A stretch of DNA of 64,000 nt from Polaribacter filamentus (GTDB lineage Bacteria; Bacteroidota; Bacteroidia; Flavobacteriales; Flavobacteriaceae). The notes under the pieces were generated by a model. That model searched no databases. It was given only the letters and a program-made list of their open reading frames with translations, and had not been told where the DNA came from. Location of the stretch: positions 2,307,501 through 2,371,500 of the forward strand of contig NZ_MQUA01000013.1 of NCBI RefSeq assembly GCF_002943715.1. Reading direction: 5' to 3'. Shown here in pieces: positions 19,504 to 28,867 of this stretch (positions within the stretch are counted from its first letter, which is position 1; each line of letters starts with the position of its first letter). Made by a program: the position numbers and the translations under genes.

Positions 19504-20223
19504 TTACCTAATTAGCAGCATAACACCAGATAAAAAGAGCAATGCTAAAACACCATTCTTTAAAACTACTTCGTTTAATTTAGCGTATGCCTTTTTCCCT
19601 AAGTAGATTGCAAGTATAAAAAACGGCATTATATACAAAGAATAATGCACTTGTTCCATATTTAAAATACCTGCGGTATACAACGTGGGTATTCTAATAA
19701 CAGTAATTAAACCTAATACGCCAAACATTGTAGCTCTAAAGGATTTCATTGTTGTCGATGAATTTTTAACAACAATAACATACAACGGTCCACCGGTTGA
19801 AAATAACCCTGAAAAAAAACCGCCCGCAAGTCCAATTAAAAATTCTAATTTCGGTTTTTTAAATACTTTATCTTTTGCATACATTGTATATAGTACATAT
19901 AATAAGATGAAAATACCTAACCCTTTTTTTAGAAAAAAAGGTTTTCCATGAGTCAAAACCCAAATGCCGATACCAACTCCTATAATTGTAGCGATACTAA
20001 GCTTAAGAATAATTTTCTTGTCAATATTTTTCCATTCTTGAGAAACTAAATACACACTCGAGAAAAGATAAAATATAGAAATATAAGCGATTGCATCTTG
20101 CAGACCAAGAACAAGTAATAAGATAGGTAAAGCAATTAAAGCACCGGCAAAACCCGTAACCGTTTGAAAGAAAAATCCGAGGAAAATACCTAAACCAATA
20201 ACCAATAGAATTGAAAGACTCAT
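19504..20223 (-). CDS. TauE/SafE (TSUP) family membrane permease
   Basis: 239 residues with about eight hydrophobic spans. The N-terminal FFFQTVTGFAGALIALP and the repeated GGFFSGLFSTGGPLYVIVV segment are the signature half-repeats of the TSUP family, which exports or imports anions such as sulfite, sulfoacetate or other organosulfur compounds. The substrate cannot be told from sequence. The gene is divergent from an Lrp/AsnC regulator 130 nt away, which is probably its controller. The length is typical of compact family members. Confidence 0.85.
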   Translation of the reverse strand: MSLSILLVIGLGIFLGFFFQTVTGFAGALIALPILLLVLGLQDAIAYISIFYLFSSVYLVSQEWKNIDKKIILKLSIATIIGVGIGIWVLTHGKPFFLKKGLGIFILLYVLYTMYAKDKVFKKPKLEFLIGLAGGFFSGLFSTGGPLYVIVVKNSSTTMKSFRATMFGVLGLITVIRIPTLYTAGILNMEQVHYSLYIMPFFILAIYLGKKAYAKLNEVVLKNGVLALLFLSGVMLLIR

Positions 20224-20300
20224 TTAAAGAAATTTGTATTCATTAAGGATTCAAAATTATCCATAGATTTGCGGTTTATGAAATTGATTCAATTAATAAC

Positions 20301-20333
20301 TTGCATTAATTTTAACAATAAAATGTATTTTTA
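20301..20333 (+). promoter_or_regulatory. possible promoter of the Lrp-type regulator gene
   Basis: TTG (20301-20303), a 22-nt spacer and TATTTTTA (20326-20333). It deviates from TAnnTTTG in the last base only. It lies in the 130-nt divergent region shared with the permease gene. Confidence 0.4.
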
Positions 20334-20353
20334 CATAGAAAACACTCGAATCG

Positions 20354-20782
20354 ATGATAGATAGTATTGACAACAAAATAATCAATGAATTAAAACAAAA
20401 CTCCAGAGCTTCTTTTGCTGATATTGGTAGAAAAATTCATCTTTCTCCGTCTTCCGTAAGAGAACGTATTCAAAAGTTAGAGGATGCAAAAGTTATTAAG
20501 GCGTACTCTTTACATGTCGATTATTCTAAACTCGGTTTCGGATTAGAGGTTATCATCATCCTAAAGTTATTTAGCGGAAAAATTAAATTATTTATTGCAG
20601 ATGTTAATCAGTTTTCAGAAATAAAAGAGGCATACAGAATTACAGGTTCTCAAAACATACATATTAGGGCTGTTTTAAAAGACCAACTTCATTTGCAACA
20701 ATTTATTGATACCTTGATTAATTATGGAGATACGATGACGCATCTTATTTTATCCGAAATAAAAAAAGATAAAACCTTGTAA
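20354..20782 (+). CDS. Lrp/AsnC-family transcriptional regulator
   Basis: 142 residues. An N-terminal winged helix (about 1-55: DNKIINELKQNSRASFADIG and LSPSSVRERIQKLEDAKVI) is followed by an RAM/AsnC ligand-binding domain. These proteins act as octamers that sense amino acids or related small molecules. The divergent TauE/SafE gene 130 nt away is the obvious target. A shared hairpin separates its 3' end from nrdJ. Confidence 0.9.
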   Translation: MIDSIDNKIINELKQNSRASFADIGRKIHLSPSSVRERIQKLEDAKVIKAYSLHVDYSKLGFGLEVIIILKLFSGKIKLFIADVNQFSEIKEAYRITGSQNIHIRAVLKDQLHLQQFIDTLINYGDTMTHLILSEIKKDKTL

Positions 20783-20794
20783 ATTACTTTCAAT

Positions 20795-20838
20795 AAAAAA
20801 ACTCCAAATACCTTGTAAAAGTATTTGGAGTTTTTTTA
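20795..20838. terminator. bidirectional terminator between the Lrp gene and nrdJ
   Basis: AAAAAACTCCAAATAC pairs with GTATTTGGAGTTTTTT across an 8-10 nt loop, with A and T runs on either side, between two convergent genes. Confidence 0.85.
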
Positions 20839-20858
20839 TTGAAGTTTTAAAGTAACGT

Positions 20859-23408
20859 TTATCCGCACTTAGAAGAACCACAATCTTTACAAGTTAAACA
20901 TCCTTCTTGATAAATTAAATTACCAGAATCGCAGTTTTCGCAGGCATGCCCGTTTACTTCTGTGCCATCTTCAACATAACGTTTTAACGCACGTTGTACA
21001 CCGTTTTTCCAGGTACTTATAGACTCTGAATCAAATTGTAAACTTTGTATTAATTCTACAATTTTATCAATTGGCATTCCATGACGTAACGTTCCTGAAA
21101 TCAATTTTGCATAGTTCCAGAATTCTGGATTAAACTTATGTGATAATCCCTCAATAGTTGTTTTATAACCTCTTTTATTCTTGTATTGAAAATCGTAACG
21201 AGACGTTCCGTCTTCATTTCTATTTTTAATAATGAGTCCGTCTTCTACCCAACGCGGAATTAAAATTCCATCTTCATCATCAGCCAAACCTGTAAAAATT
21301 TCATAAGGTCTGCCATCTACCAAACCAACAAAAGCAATCCATTTTTCTTTTTGATTTTGAAAACGAACAACATCTGCTTCTAATGTTTGCGGACGCTTCT
21401 TAGAGAAACTAGAAGTTGCCGTTTTACTCTCTTTCTTTTCATCCGCAGAAATTAAAACCCCAGAACGAGAACCATCTCTATAAACAGTTACTCCTTTGCA
21501 ACCAACCTCCCAGGCTTTTAAATACAATTTGCCAACTAATTCTTCTGTGGCGTCATTCGGTAAATTAACGGTAACACTAATGGAATGATCTACCCATTTC
21601 TGAATTGCGCCCTGCATTTTCACCTTACTGTCCCAATCAATATCATTAGAAGTGGCTTTATAATATGGAGATTTTTTTACCAATTCGTTTAACTCTTCTT
21701 GCGAAAAATTCTTATTAGAATCTATCCCGTTCACTTCCATCCATTGCTTAAAACGATGATGAAAAACAACATATTCTTCCCAAGAATCTCCTAATTCATC
21801 TACAAAATCTACTCTTGAACCTTTATCATTAGGATTCACTTTTTTTCTACGCTTATAAACTGGCATAAATACCGGCTCAATACCAGATGAAGTTTGCGTC
21901 ATTAAACTGGTTGTTCCTGTAGGAGCGATGGTTAACAAAGCGATATTTCTACGCCCGTGTTCTAGCATTTCGTAATACAATTTGCTATCTGCTTCTTTTA
22001 TTCTTAATATAAACGGATTCTCTTTTTCTCTTTCTGCATCAAAAATAGAAAATGCACCTCTTTCTTTTGCTAAATTAACCGATGCTCTATATGTTTCTAT
22101 ACCTAATACTTTATGAACTTCTGTAGAAAAACTATTACCCTCTTCACTTCCATAACGAATTCCTAAAGCTGCTAACATATCTCCTTCTGCAGTAATGCCA
22201 ATGCCAGTTCTTCTGCCTTCGTACGCTTTTTGTCTGATGTTTAGCCATAGGTTCTTTTCTGTTGCTTTTACATCATCTTCCTCTGGATCTGCATCTATCT
22301 TCGCCAAAATTCCGTCAATTTTTTCTAACTCTAAGTCAATGATATCATCCATCATTCTTTGAGCTATTATGATATGTTTTTTGAATAATTCGAAATTAAA
22401 TTCAGCGTTTTTCGTAAACGGATGTTCTACATACGAAAACAAATTTATTGCCAACAATCTGCAAGAATCATAAGGACACAAAGGAATCTCACCACAAGGA
22501 TTTGTAGAAACTGTTTTATAACCTAAATCTGCATAACAATCAGGAACAGATTCGTTAATAATTGTATCCCAAAATAAAATTCCTGGTTCTGCAGATTTCC
22601 ATGCATTGTGTACAATCTTACTCCAAATTTTCGTTGCTTCTATTTCTTTCGTAAATACAGGATCCTTACTGTTTACTGGATATTTCTGTGTGTACTTTTC
22701 ATTTGCCTTTACAGCTTTCATAAAGGCATCATCAATTCTCACAGAAACATTTGCTCCCGTAACTTTTCCTTGTTCTAACTTCGCGTCGATAAAATCTTCG
22801 GCATCTGGATGATTGATAGAAACAGACAACATCAAAGCGCCTCTTCTACCATCTTGTGCAACTTCTCTTGTTGAGTTTGAATAGCGTTCCATAAAAGGAA
22901 CAATTCCTGTAGATGTTAATGCCGAATTCTTTACCGGAGAACCTTTAGGGCGAATGTGCGATAAATCATGGCCAACGCCACCTCTGCGTTTCATTAACTG
23001 AACTTGTTCTTGGTCTATTTTCATGATTCCTCCGTAAGAATCAGATTCGCCATTATTACCAATTACAAAACAATTGGACAAAGAAGCAATTTGAAAGGGG
23101 TTTCCAATTCCTGCCATCGGACTTCCTTGAGGAACTATATATTTGAAGTTTTTAATCACTTCAAATATTTCTGATTCTGTTAATGGATTTTTGTATTTCT
23201 GCTCAACTCTTGCAATTTCTGAAGCAATTCTTTGATGCATTTCATTAGGAGTACTTTCATAAATGTTATCCGCAGAATCTTTTAAAGCATATTTATTTAA
23301 CCACACACTTGCAGCTAATTCATCGCCTTTAAAGTACTGAAGTGCTGCTTTTAAAGCTTCATCTCTAGAGTATATTTTTTGTGGGGCAATTATAGTTTGA
23401 GATTTCAT
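20859..23408 (-). CDS. nrdJ: adenosylcobalamin-dependent (class II) ribonucleotide reductase
   Basis: 849 residues. It reduces ribonucleotides to deoxyribonucleotides using a radical from vitamin B12, without oxygen. The N-terminal segment with SNCFVIGNNGESDSYGGIM, the active-site STNPCGEIPLCPYDSC, and IAPTGTTSLMTQTSSGIEPV are present. A C-terminal Cys-rich tail (CENCDSGNLIYQEG, CLTCKDCGSSKCG) resembles the zinc-ribbon form of NrdJ. It is transcribed alone. No cobalamin riboswitch was recognised in the 330 nt upstream. Confidence 0.95.
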   Translation of the reverse strand: MKSQTIIAPQKIYSRDEALKAALQYFKGDELAASVWLNKYALKDSADNIYESTPNEMHQRIASEIARVEQKYKNPLTESEIFEVIKNFKYIVPQGSPMAGIGNPFQIASLSNCFVIGNNGESDSYGGIMKIDQEQVQLMKRRGGVGHDLSHIRPKGSPVKNSALTSTGIVPFMERYSNSTREVAQDGRRGALMLSVSINHPDAEDFIDAKLEQGKVTGANVSVRIDDAFMKAVKANEKYTQKYPVNSKDPVFTKEIEATKIWSKIVHNAWKSAEPGILFWDTIINESVPDCYADLGYKTVSTNPCGEIPLCPYDSCRLLAINLFSYVEHPFTKNAEFNFELFKKHIIIAQRMMDDIIDLELEKIDGILAKIDADPEEDDVKATEKNLWLNIRQKAYEGRRTGIGITAEGDMLAALGIRYGSEEGNSFSTEVHKVLGIETYRASVNLAKERGAFSIFDAEREKENPFILRIKEADSKLYYEMLEHGRRNIALLTIAPTGTTSLMTQTSSGIEPVFMPVYKRRKKVNPNDKGSRVDFVDELGDSWEEYVVFHHRFKQWMEVNGIDSNKNFSQEELNELVKKSPYYKATSNDIDWDSKVKMQGAIQKWVDHSISVTVNLPNDATEELVGKLYLKAWEVGCKGVTVYRDGSRSGVLISADEKKESKTATSSFSKKRPQTLEADVVRFQNQKEKWIAFVGLVDGRPYEIFTGLADDEDGILIPRWVEDGLIIKNRNEDGTSRYDFQYKNKRGYKTTIEGLSHKFNPEFWNYAKLISGTLRHGMPIDKIVELIQSLQFDSESISTWKNGVQRALKRYVEDGTEVNGHACENCDSGNLIYQEGCLTCKDCGSSKCG

Positions 23409-23454
23409 TGTATTTTAGGTAATTAAATTTATTTTTGAAGATTTAAATATACTT

Positions 23455-23462
23455 CAAATATA
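23455..23462 (-). promoter_or_regulatory. possible -7 box of nrdJ
   Basis: TATATTTG on the minus strand, 46 nt before the nrdJ ATG, matches TAnnTTTG. No TTG lies at the right distance upstream, so support is partial. Confidence 0.35.
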
Positions 23463-23638
23463 CAACTTAAATAATAATAATTAGAATAAAGTTTACAAAA
23501 AAAATACACAACACTTTTAATAACAGTATTTTAATAACTTATCAACACGTAAAAGTTAACAAATAATTTTATTTTTATAAAAAATATTTTAATTTACTAT
23601 TCAAAAAAATTAAACTACTATTAGTAACAAATTTCTTA

Positions 23639-23656
23639 TTCTGATGAAAATCAGAA
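23639..23656. repeat. 18-bp palindrome, copy 2
   Basis: TTCTGAT-GAAA-ATCAGAA, in inverted orientation relative to 19390-19407. The two copies flank the permease, Lrp and nrdJ block. Nothing else is seen in 23463-23746. Confidence 0.6.
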
Positions 23657-23746
23657 TCTAAAGTCACTACTTCAACAAGAACTTTAGCATCCGCATTAAA
23701 AAGATGCAGAAATTAAAATGGTGTCTTTTAAGATTTATAGATAAAC

Positions 23747-24163
23747 TTAGATCTCTTTAAATAATGGGAAAGTAAATTGTTGTTTTGGCAATGAAAAATA
23801 AAACGTAGTTCCTACACTTTCTTTGCTCTCCAACCAAATAGAACTCCTGTAATACGTAACAATTTTTTTAACAATATAAAGTCCAATTCCGGATGAAGCA
23901 CTAGTGCTTTCTAATTTTGTAAATACTTTAAATATCTTATCGAAATAGTCTGACTTAATTACTATTCCATAGTCTTTTACAAAAAACTCAAAATATTCAT
24001 CTTTTTCAATTACTCCAATCTTAATTACTTCTTTTTTTTATCACTATCTTTTATGGCATTTTGAATTAAATTTTGAAAGACCTGCCTAAATCTCAACGAA
24101 TTTCCATACAAACTGGGTAAATTTTCTTGAACCGTAATTTTTATGTGAACAGAAAAATGAACT
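23747..24163 (-). pseudogene. sensor histidine kinase remnant (ATPase domain only), frameshifted
   Basis: The reverse strand encodes the C-terminal HATPase domain: an N box in RQVFQNLIQNAIKDSD, a degenerate G1 box KDYGIVI (normally DNGIGI), then FDKIFKVFTKLES, the G2 box SSGIGLYIVKKIV and a final GTTFYFSLPK. A frame break falls at a run of eight A (24032-24039 region), and the protein would read through with one more A. The whole sensory and phosphoacceptor part is missing: at about 24163 the sequence meets a palindromic repeat into which an IS4 element has inserted. It is non-functional as a kinase. Confidence 0.8.
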
Positions 24164-24173
24164 ACCTCGAGGC

Positions 24174-25626
24174 CAATGTCATTAAGTTAACGATTTAAAT
24201 AACTGATATTCAGGTAATTAAATTAATTATATTCAAATTAATTTCGTATATTTAACTGATAATCAATTAGATGTAAGATGAAAAAAAACACCTATTTTTA
24301 TTTTTAAAAAGATCGGTAAAGAAATTTTTAGTAGTCAACTTAAAAGAAAGCTTTAGAGTTTCAGAAAAAGATTTTACAAGAACAAGAAAACAATCCTTTT
24401 CTACAACCTTATTACTTATGATGAATTTTTTAACAAAAAGCCTTTCTATAGAAATAGAAAACTTTGTAAATCATTTAAGACGAGACTGCGGTCTATTAAG
24501 TTTAAAATCTTTTACAAAAAGTGCTTTCGTGCAATGTCGTAAAAAAATACAACCAGGAGTTTTTAAAAAATTAAGTGAGATGCTCATTGATGAATTTTAT
24601 ACCGATAATGAACTAGGAATAAAATTATGGAATGGATTTAGAGTTTTAGCAGTTGACGGTTCTTCCATTACGCTTCCCTTTACAGATGAGTTGAAAGGTA
24701 TTTACGGTCTTGTAAAAAATCAAACAGATACAGGCGTCGTTCAAGCAAGGGTTTCTGTACTCTATGATGTTTTAAATAAGTATGTTTTAGATAGTCAATT
24801 ATCACCAAAAAAAGAGGGAGAAAGGGCCTTAGGATTGCTACATTTGGTAAAAACTAAAGCACGCGACTTGATTATTTATGACAGAGGATATCCCTCTTAT
24901 GATTTTATAAATACGCAGTGCATAAAAAACATCGATTATTTGATGCGAATTAAAACAAGTTTTAGTGGCGTTACTAAAACTTTTATAGCCAGTAATAAAA
25001 CAAGTCAAATTGTAGAAATTTTCCCAAGTAAAAACGCTGTTGTATCTGATAAACAATATGATAGAAATACCCCGATAAAAGTGAGATTACTTCGTGTGAA
25101 ATTACCCAGCGGAGAAACAGAATTATTAATCACCTCTTTATTAGATAGCAAGAAGTATCCTAATAAAATATTCAAGGAACTATATTTTAAAAGATGGGGT
25201 GTAGAAATTTTTTACGATGAATTGAAAAACAAATTAAAAGTAGCGCATTTTTCAGGCTATTCCAACCAAAGTATTTTACAAGACTTCAATGCAGCTATAT
25301 TCATTAGTAACGTACAGACACTAATCGTCAGCGATTTAGAAGATGAAATAATAGAGCAAACAAAAAACAGAAAGTTAACTTATAAAATAAACACCAATTT
25401 ATCTTATGGCTTTTTGAAGAATAAAATAGTATCCTTATTTTTCTCTAATACAGATATGGAAGCTATTGTGGAGCAAATTAAAATACTGTTCAAACAAGAA
25501 CTAGTCCCTATAAGACCCAATAGATATTATCAAAGAAATATAAGGAAATATGTTAGAAGAGAGAAACCGAAAGTTACTAAAAATCAAAAAGATAGCATAT
25601 GAAAATCCCTTAACTTAATGACATTG
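24174..25626 (+). mobile_element. IS4-family insertion sequence
   Basis: An element of about 1453 bp with inverted termini CAATGTCATTAAGTTAA (24174-24190) and its reverse complement (25610-25626). It is flanked by a 10-bp direct repeat ACCTCGAGGC (24164-24173 and 25627-25636), a clean target duplication that fits the 10-12 bp reported for IS4/IS231-like elements. One transposase gene lies inside. Confidence 0.92.
24418..25602 (+). CDS. IS4-family transposase, N-terminus probably frameshifted
   Basis: 394 residues from ATG 24418. The DDE core shows FRVLAVDGSSITLPF (first Asp), DLIIYDRGYPSYDFI (second Asp) and the IS4 YREK signature in LYFKRWGVEIFYDELKNK. The coding text continues upstream of this ATG (SEKDFTRTRKQSFSTTLLLM) to about 24278, where ATG AAA starts a matching N-terminus, but reaching it needs removal of one A in a run of eight (24281-24288) and one A in TTAAAAG (about 24342-24345). 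The visible protein therefore lacks about 45 N-terminal residues. Either the copy is inactive or these are sequence errors. Confidence 0.85.
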   Translation: MMNFLTKSLSIEIENFVNHLRRDCGLLSLKSFTKSAFVQCRKKIQPGVFKKLSEMLIDEFYTDNELGIKLWNGFRVLAVDGSSITLPFTDELKGIYGLVKNQTDTGVVQARVSVLYDVLNKYVLDSQLSPKKEGERALGLLHLVKTKARDLIIYDRGYPSYDFINTQCIKNIDYLMRIKTSFSGVTKTFIASNKTSQIVEIFPSKNAVVSDKQYDRNTPIKVRLLRVKLPSGETELLITSLLDSKKYPNKIFKELYFKRWGVEIFYDELKNKLKVAHFSGYSNQSILQDFNAAIFISNVQTLIVSDLEDEIIEQTKNRKLTYKINTNLSYGFLKNKIVSLFFSNTDMEAIVEQIKILFKQELVPIRPNRYYQRNIRKYVRREKPKVTKNQKDSI

Positions 25627-25850
25627 ACCTCGAGGCCGAGCCATTGAGGTATCAAGCGGAAAAAACTTTAATTTTTAGTTTGATGAAAACCTCAGGTTTT
25701 CAAACTTTCCTCTTGACCACCGAGGCAGAGCCTCGGAGAATTCTATCGATTAAATTAATGAAATCCAACATTAGTAAGAATTTTGTAAAATTTAGAGTTA
25801 ATTATATAAGTATATTCCTTAGTTTTGATATTTAATTAATTTAAATCTAA
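25627..25850. repeat. palindromic intergenic repeat, target of the IS4 insertion
   Basis: Beginning with the right target duplication, CCTCGAGGCCGAGCC is followed by GAGGTATCAAGCGG, an AT-rich 60-nt core and a perfect palindrome CCGAGGC-AGA-GCCTCGG (25720-25736), then GAATTC. The GC-rich palindromes stand out in AT-rich DNA. Similar CCTCGAGG/GAGGCAGAGCC blocks recur in Flavobacteria as far as I remember. A 63-codon frame here is not convincing as a gene. Confidence 0.5.
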
Positions 25851-27668
25851 ATGGCACTAGTAAGTTCAAAAAATATATCAAAGTTGTGGTGTAGTATTAT
25901 TTTAGTATCAAGTTTTCTAAATGCTCAAAATCACCAACTAAATTCAATGCAATGTGGTTTTACAATGCACGGTTCTGAAAAGCAATGTGGTGTTATTCTT
26001 CATTCTGAGGATAATCAACTTAATAGTATTAAGCAAGAAAGAACATCTTATCAAGCGAAAACACAATTTTCTGATACTGAAGTAAGTTCTTATCTTAAGG
26101 CATACGGGGTTGATTCTTGGGTAATCAATAAATCAACTAATTCTTCGATAATTATAGAAACCTCTCCAGCATCTGTTGGGGCCGCTAGTCAAAGTAACGT
26201 ATTATCTTATACATTGGTAAACATAAAAAGACCTGACGGTAGTTATTTAGTTGAAAATCATGAAAATCACACTCCGTCTGAGAGTTTTTATACGATTCCC
26301 GCAGACAGCCCAAACGGAGAATACAAAATTGAAGTGGGTGTATTTAAAAACGATACAGGAGGATATACTTTAAAAAGCTTGTCTAATAATGAGTATTTAA
26401 CAATCTTGGAAGACACCTCTTTCCCAGCGTATACCGAGACACATGATTTTAATGACACAGCGGCTACTGAATGGACGAATACTAAATCAGAAAGCTTTAG
26501 TGTGGGTAATGATGTCCATGAATGGAATTTAAAACTACTTGAGGGTGAGAATTTAACTATTGATCTCTATAACATAGAACCCTATGCTTGCAAATTTAGC
26601 CCAAATCTGACTTTTTGGGATGCCCTAGACACAAAACTTTACTTGTTAGATGCAAACGACAATCTTATTATGACCAACGATGACGGAGGAAATAATAAAA
26701 ATGCACGAATCTATTATACTGTACCTTCTACTGGTGACTATAAAGTAATTGCAACTAACTATGGGAAATTTAAATCTAGCAATTGGAATTTAAATTTAGA
26801 GCATCAAGCTGATAATTGGGATTTAGGAACCACTGGAATCACTTATTATAATTTAAAAATTGAATCTACTTCAAATTTACCTTTTACATTTGAGGCCATC
26901 GAATTAAGCAATCCCGAGGCTATAAAAATAAATGCTATTTTACTAACAAACGATGAGACTTTAGAACTAATGCCCGTTAGCACTACTTATGTCGAAACAT
27001 TGATAGCTGATTTAAACGCTTCCTATTCAGAACTTTATGATACTGAAAATTGGCCAGGGTTCGAGCTTGCAGGAATTACAAAATTTTACAATCCTGATCA
27101 TGCTATAACAGGGTCGCCCCATACGGTGCTTGCAGAAATAGGAAGTGGTCCTGTTGCTAAGCAAAATTACCTCAATTTAATTATTACAGATATAGACAGG
27201 GATCAGACAGGGATTGTAGGAACCACATATTTGTACAGTAATACAACGCAGTCCACTGGTGCTTCCATCGTTTTGGATGATAAAGCAGGATCTGGGGTCT
27301 TAATTCATGAAATGGGACATGTTATTGGGATGAATCATATTGCAGGAACTTGGCCACCTCAAAAACATTCATTAAATCTGCAAGACACCACGATGGGATA
27401 TGTTACAAATTATATTTCGAGACCAGAAAACTCGTACATGAGTACATGGGAGTCATATACAGTTCAATACCAACCCTACCTCAGTTTGTACCTAACAAGT
27501 CAGCCAGCCTCACTAAAAACACCCTCATACGGAGATTTATTTTCTGAAGGGTTTAGAAGTTGGCTAATTACAAATGAATACATTATTTCAGAGGCTCCAA
27601 CAACAGGTTATGAAGGAAATGATATTCCAACTACGGCAGCTAACGAATGGACTAATGTGGGGCCATAA
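25851..27668 (+). pseudogene. secreted zinc metalloprotease with type IX sorting, part 1 of 3
   Basis: 605 residues up to a frameshift. A signal peptide (about 1-26, LWCSIILVSSFLNAQ) precedes a beta-rich region resembling a pre-peptidase C-terminal domain (about 200-310, TKLYLLDANDNLIMTNDDGG) and a zincin domain with HEMGHVIGMNH, the HExxHxxGxxH zinc site, followed by a Met-turn-like TTMGY. The stop at 27666 follows a GGGG run (27659-27662). With one more G the frame continues as AITTDAQAVFSAIASSE into part 2. The intact protein would be about 1500 residues, secreted and cell-surface or extracellular. Confidence 0.8.
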
Positions 27669-28867
27669 CTACAGATGCTCAAGCTGTTTTTAGTGCGATT
27701 GCTTCCTCAGAAAGTTCTGAAAACAACCATGCCGCTTATGCATACGCAAACTCAGGAATGTCAAAATTATATTATGGATCGCGACAAACTGATAATTCAT
27801 GGAGTCAAAGTATTTATCAAACAAGTGTTGGAAGCCATAAAGTTGATATGAATGATAGAGGAGACGCCATTATAATTATTGAGCCTTGGTACAGCAATAA
27901 TCTTACAGCGATTTATAAAAACTATAATGATAATGAGTGGTCTTCACCGCAAATTATTGGGAATTCAGAAAAATACGCTACGAGGCCAAATACAGTAATA
28001 AATGACGCTGGAGATGTGGCTGTAGTATGGTTAGAGATTAATAATAATAATGATAGAATTATTAAATTTAATGAGCGTGTTGATGGGACGTGGGTTGGTG
28101 AAATTAATATTTCAGACTCTGCTCAAATCAAGGAACTCCCTTCTATAGACTACAATAATAATAACGATGTTATTATCTCTTGGCAAGAATGGGATATCGA
28201 CGACTCTGGGCGATTTGATGTTGTTGGAAAATTTAGAAATGGTAGTGATGCTTCCTTTAGTAATTTAGAAACCTACACTGATTTGTCTAATCATTCCGGA
28301 TTTTCTCAAGTAGCTATCAACGACAACGGTGATGTGATCGTGTATTGGAGACAAGCTTCAGGTGCATTTGTGTCAGATCAAACTCAAAGCGCCATAGGAG
28401 CCCTCAAAGCCCGTTACAGAAATTTGGATGGATCTCTTGAAAGTACGGTCAATTTATCTCCCCCTGGAGAAGACTCACTAAATGCTTCTACAGAACTGAC
28501 AGCGCCTCGTGTGGTTTTTAAAGGTGAAAATGCTGCTGTAACTTGGTGGGGTGTAAATGAGAATCACAATGTTATATACGCGTCCATAATGGTGGATAAA
28601 ACCACATGGAATTCCACAGCCTTAACAACTCCTGGTAAAAGTGCTGATCTTTCATCAATAGCCATGGATGATAAAGGAACTATAGCAGTGGTTTGGCAAA
28701 GAACAGATGGTTTACATCAAAGAATCCAGTCCAAATTATACAGCCCTACAACAGCTTCTTGGTCGGCAGTAATGACATTGTCAACCTTGGGGGTAAATGC
28801 AATCCATCCAGACATTTCTGTTGATGGAAACGGGGGGCTACAGCCGCCTGGACTGAATGGAACATAA
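27661..28867 (+). pseudogene. metalloprotease gene part 2: six-repeat beta-propeller-like region
   Basis: A frame open from the first break, whose first ATG is only at 27758, so it cannot be translated as such from a natural start. It encodes repeats of about 50 residues with the core iNDnGdviVvW: MNDRGDAIIII, INDAGDVAVVW, NNNNDVIISW, INDNGDVIVYW, MDDKGTIAVVW and VDGNGGATAAW (the last across the break). Such repeats suggest beta-propeller blades. It ends early after GGGGGG (28832-28837); one more G restores GGATAAWTEWNITSGRY and joins part 3. Confidence 0.75.

Noticed and set aside
23409..23746. Cobalamin riboswitch upstream of the B12-dependent nrdJ
   Set aside because: No B12-box-like element was found on the minus strand; the stretch is low-complexity AT apart from a short palindrome.
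25644..25835. 63-codon frame between the IS4 element and the metalloprotease
   Set aside because: It is formed by palindromic repeat sequence and has no recognisable protein character.
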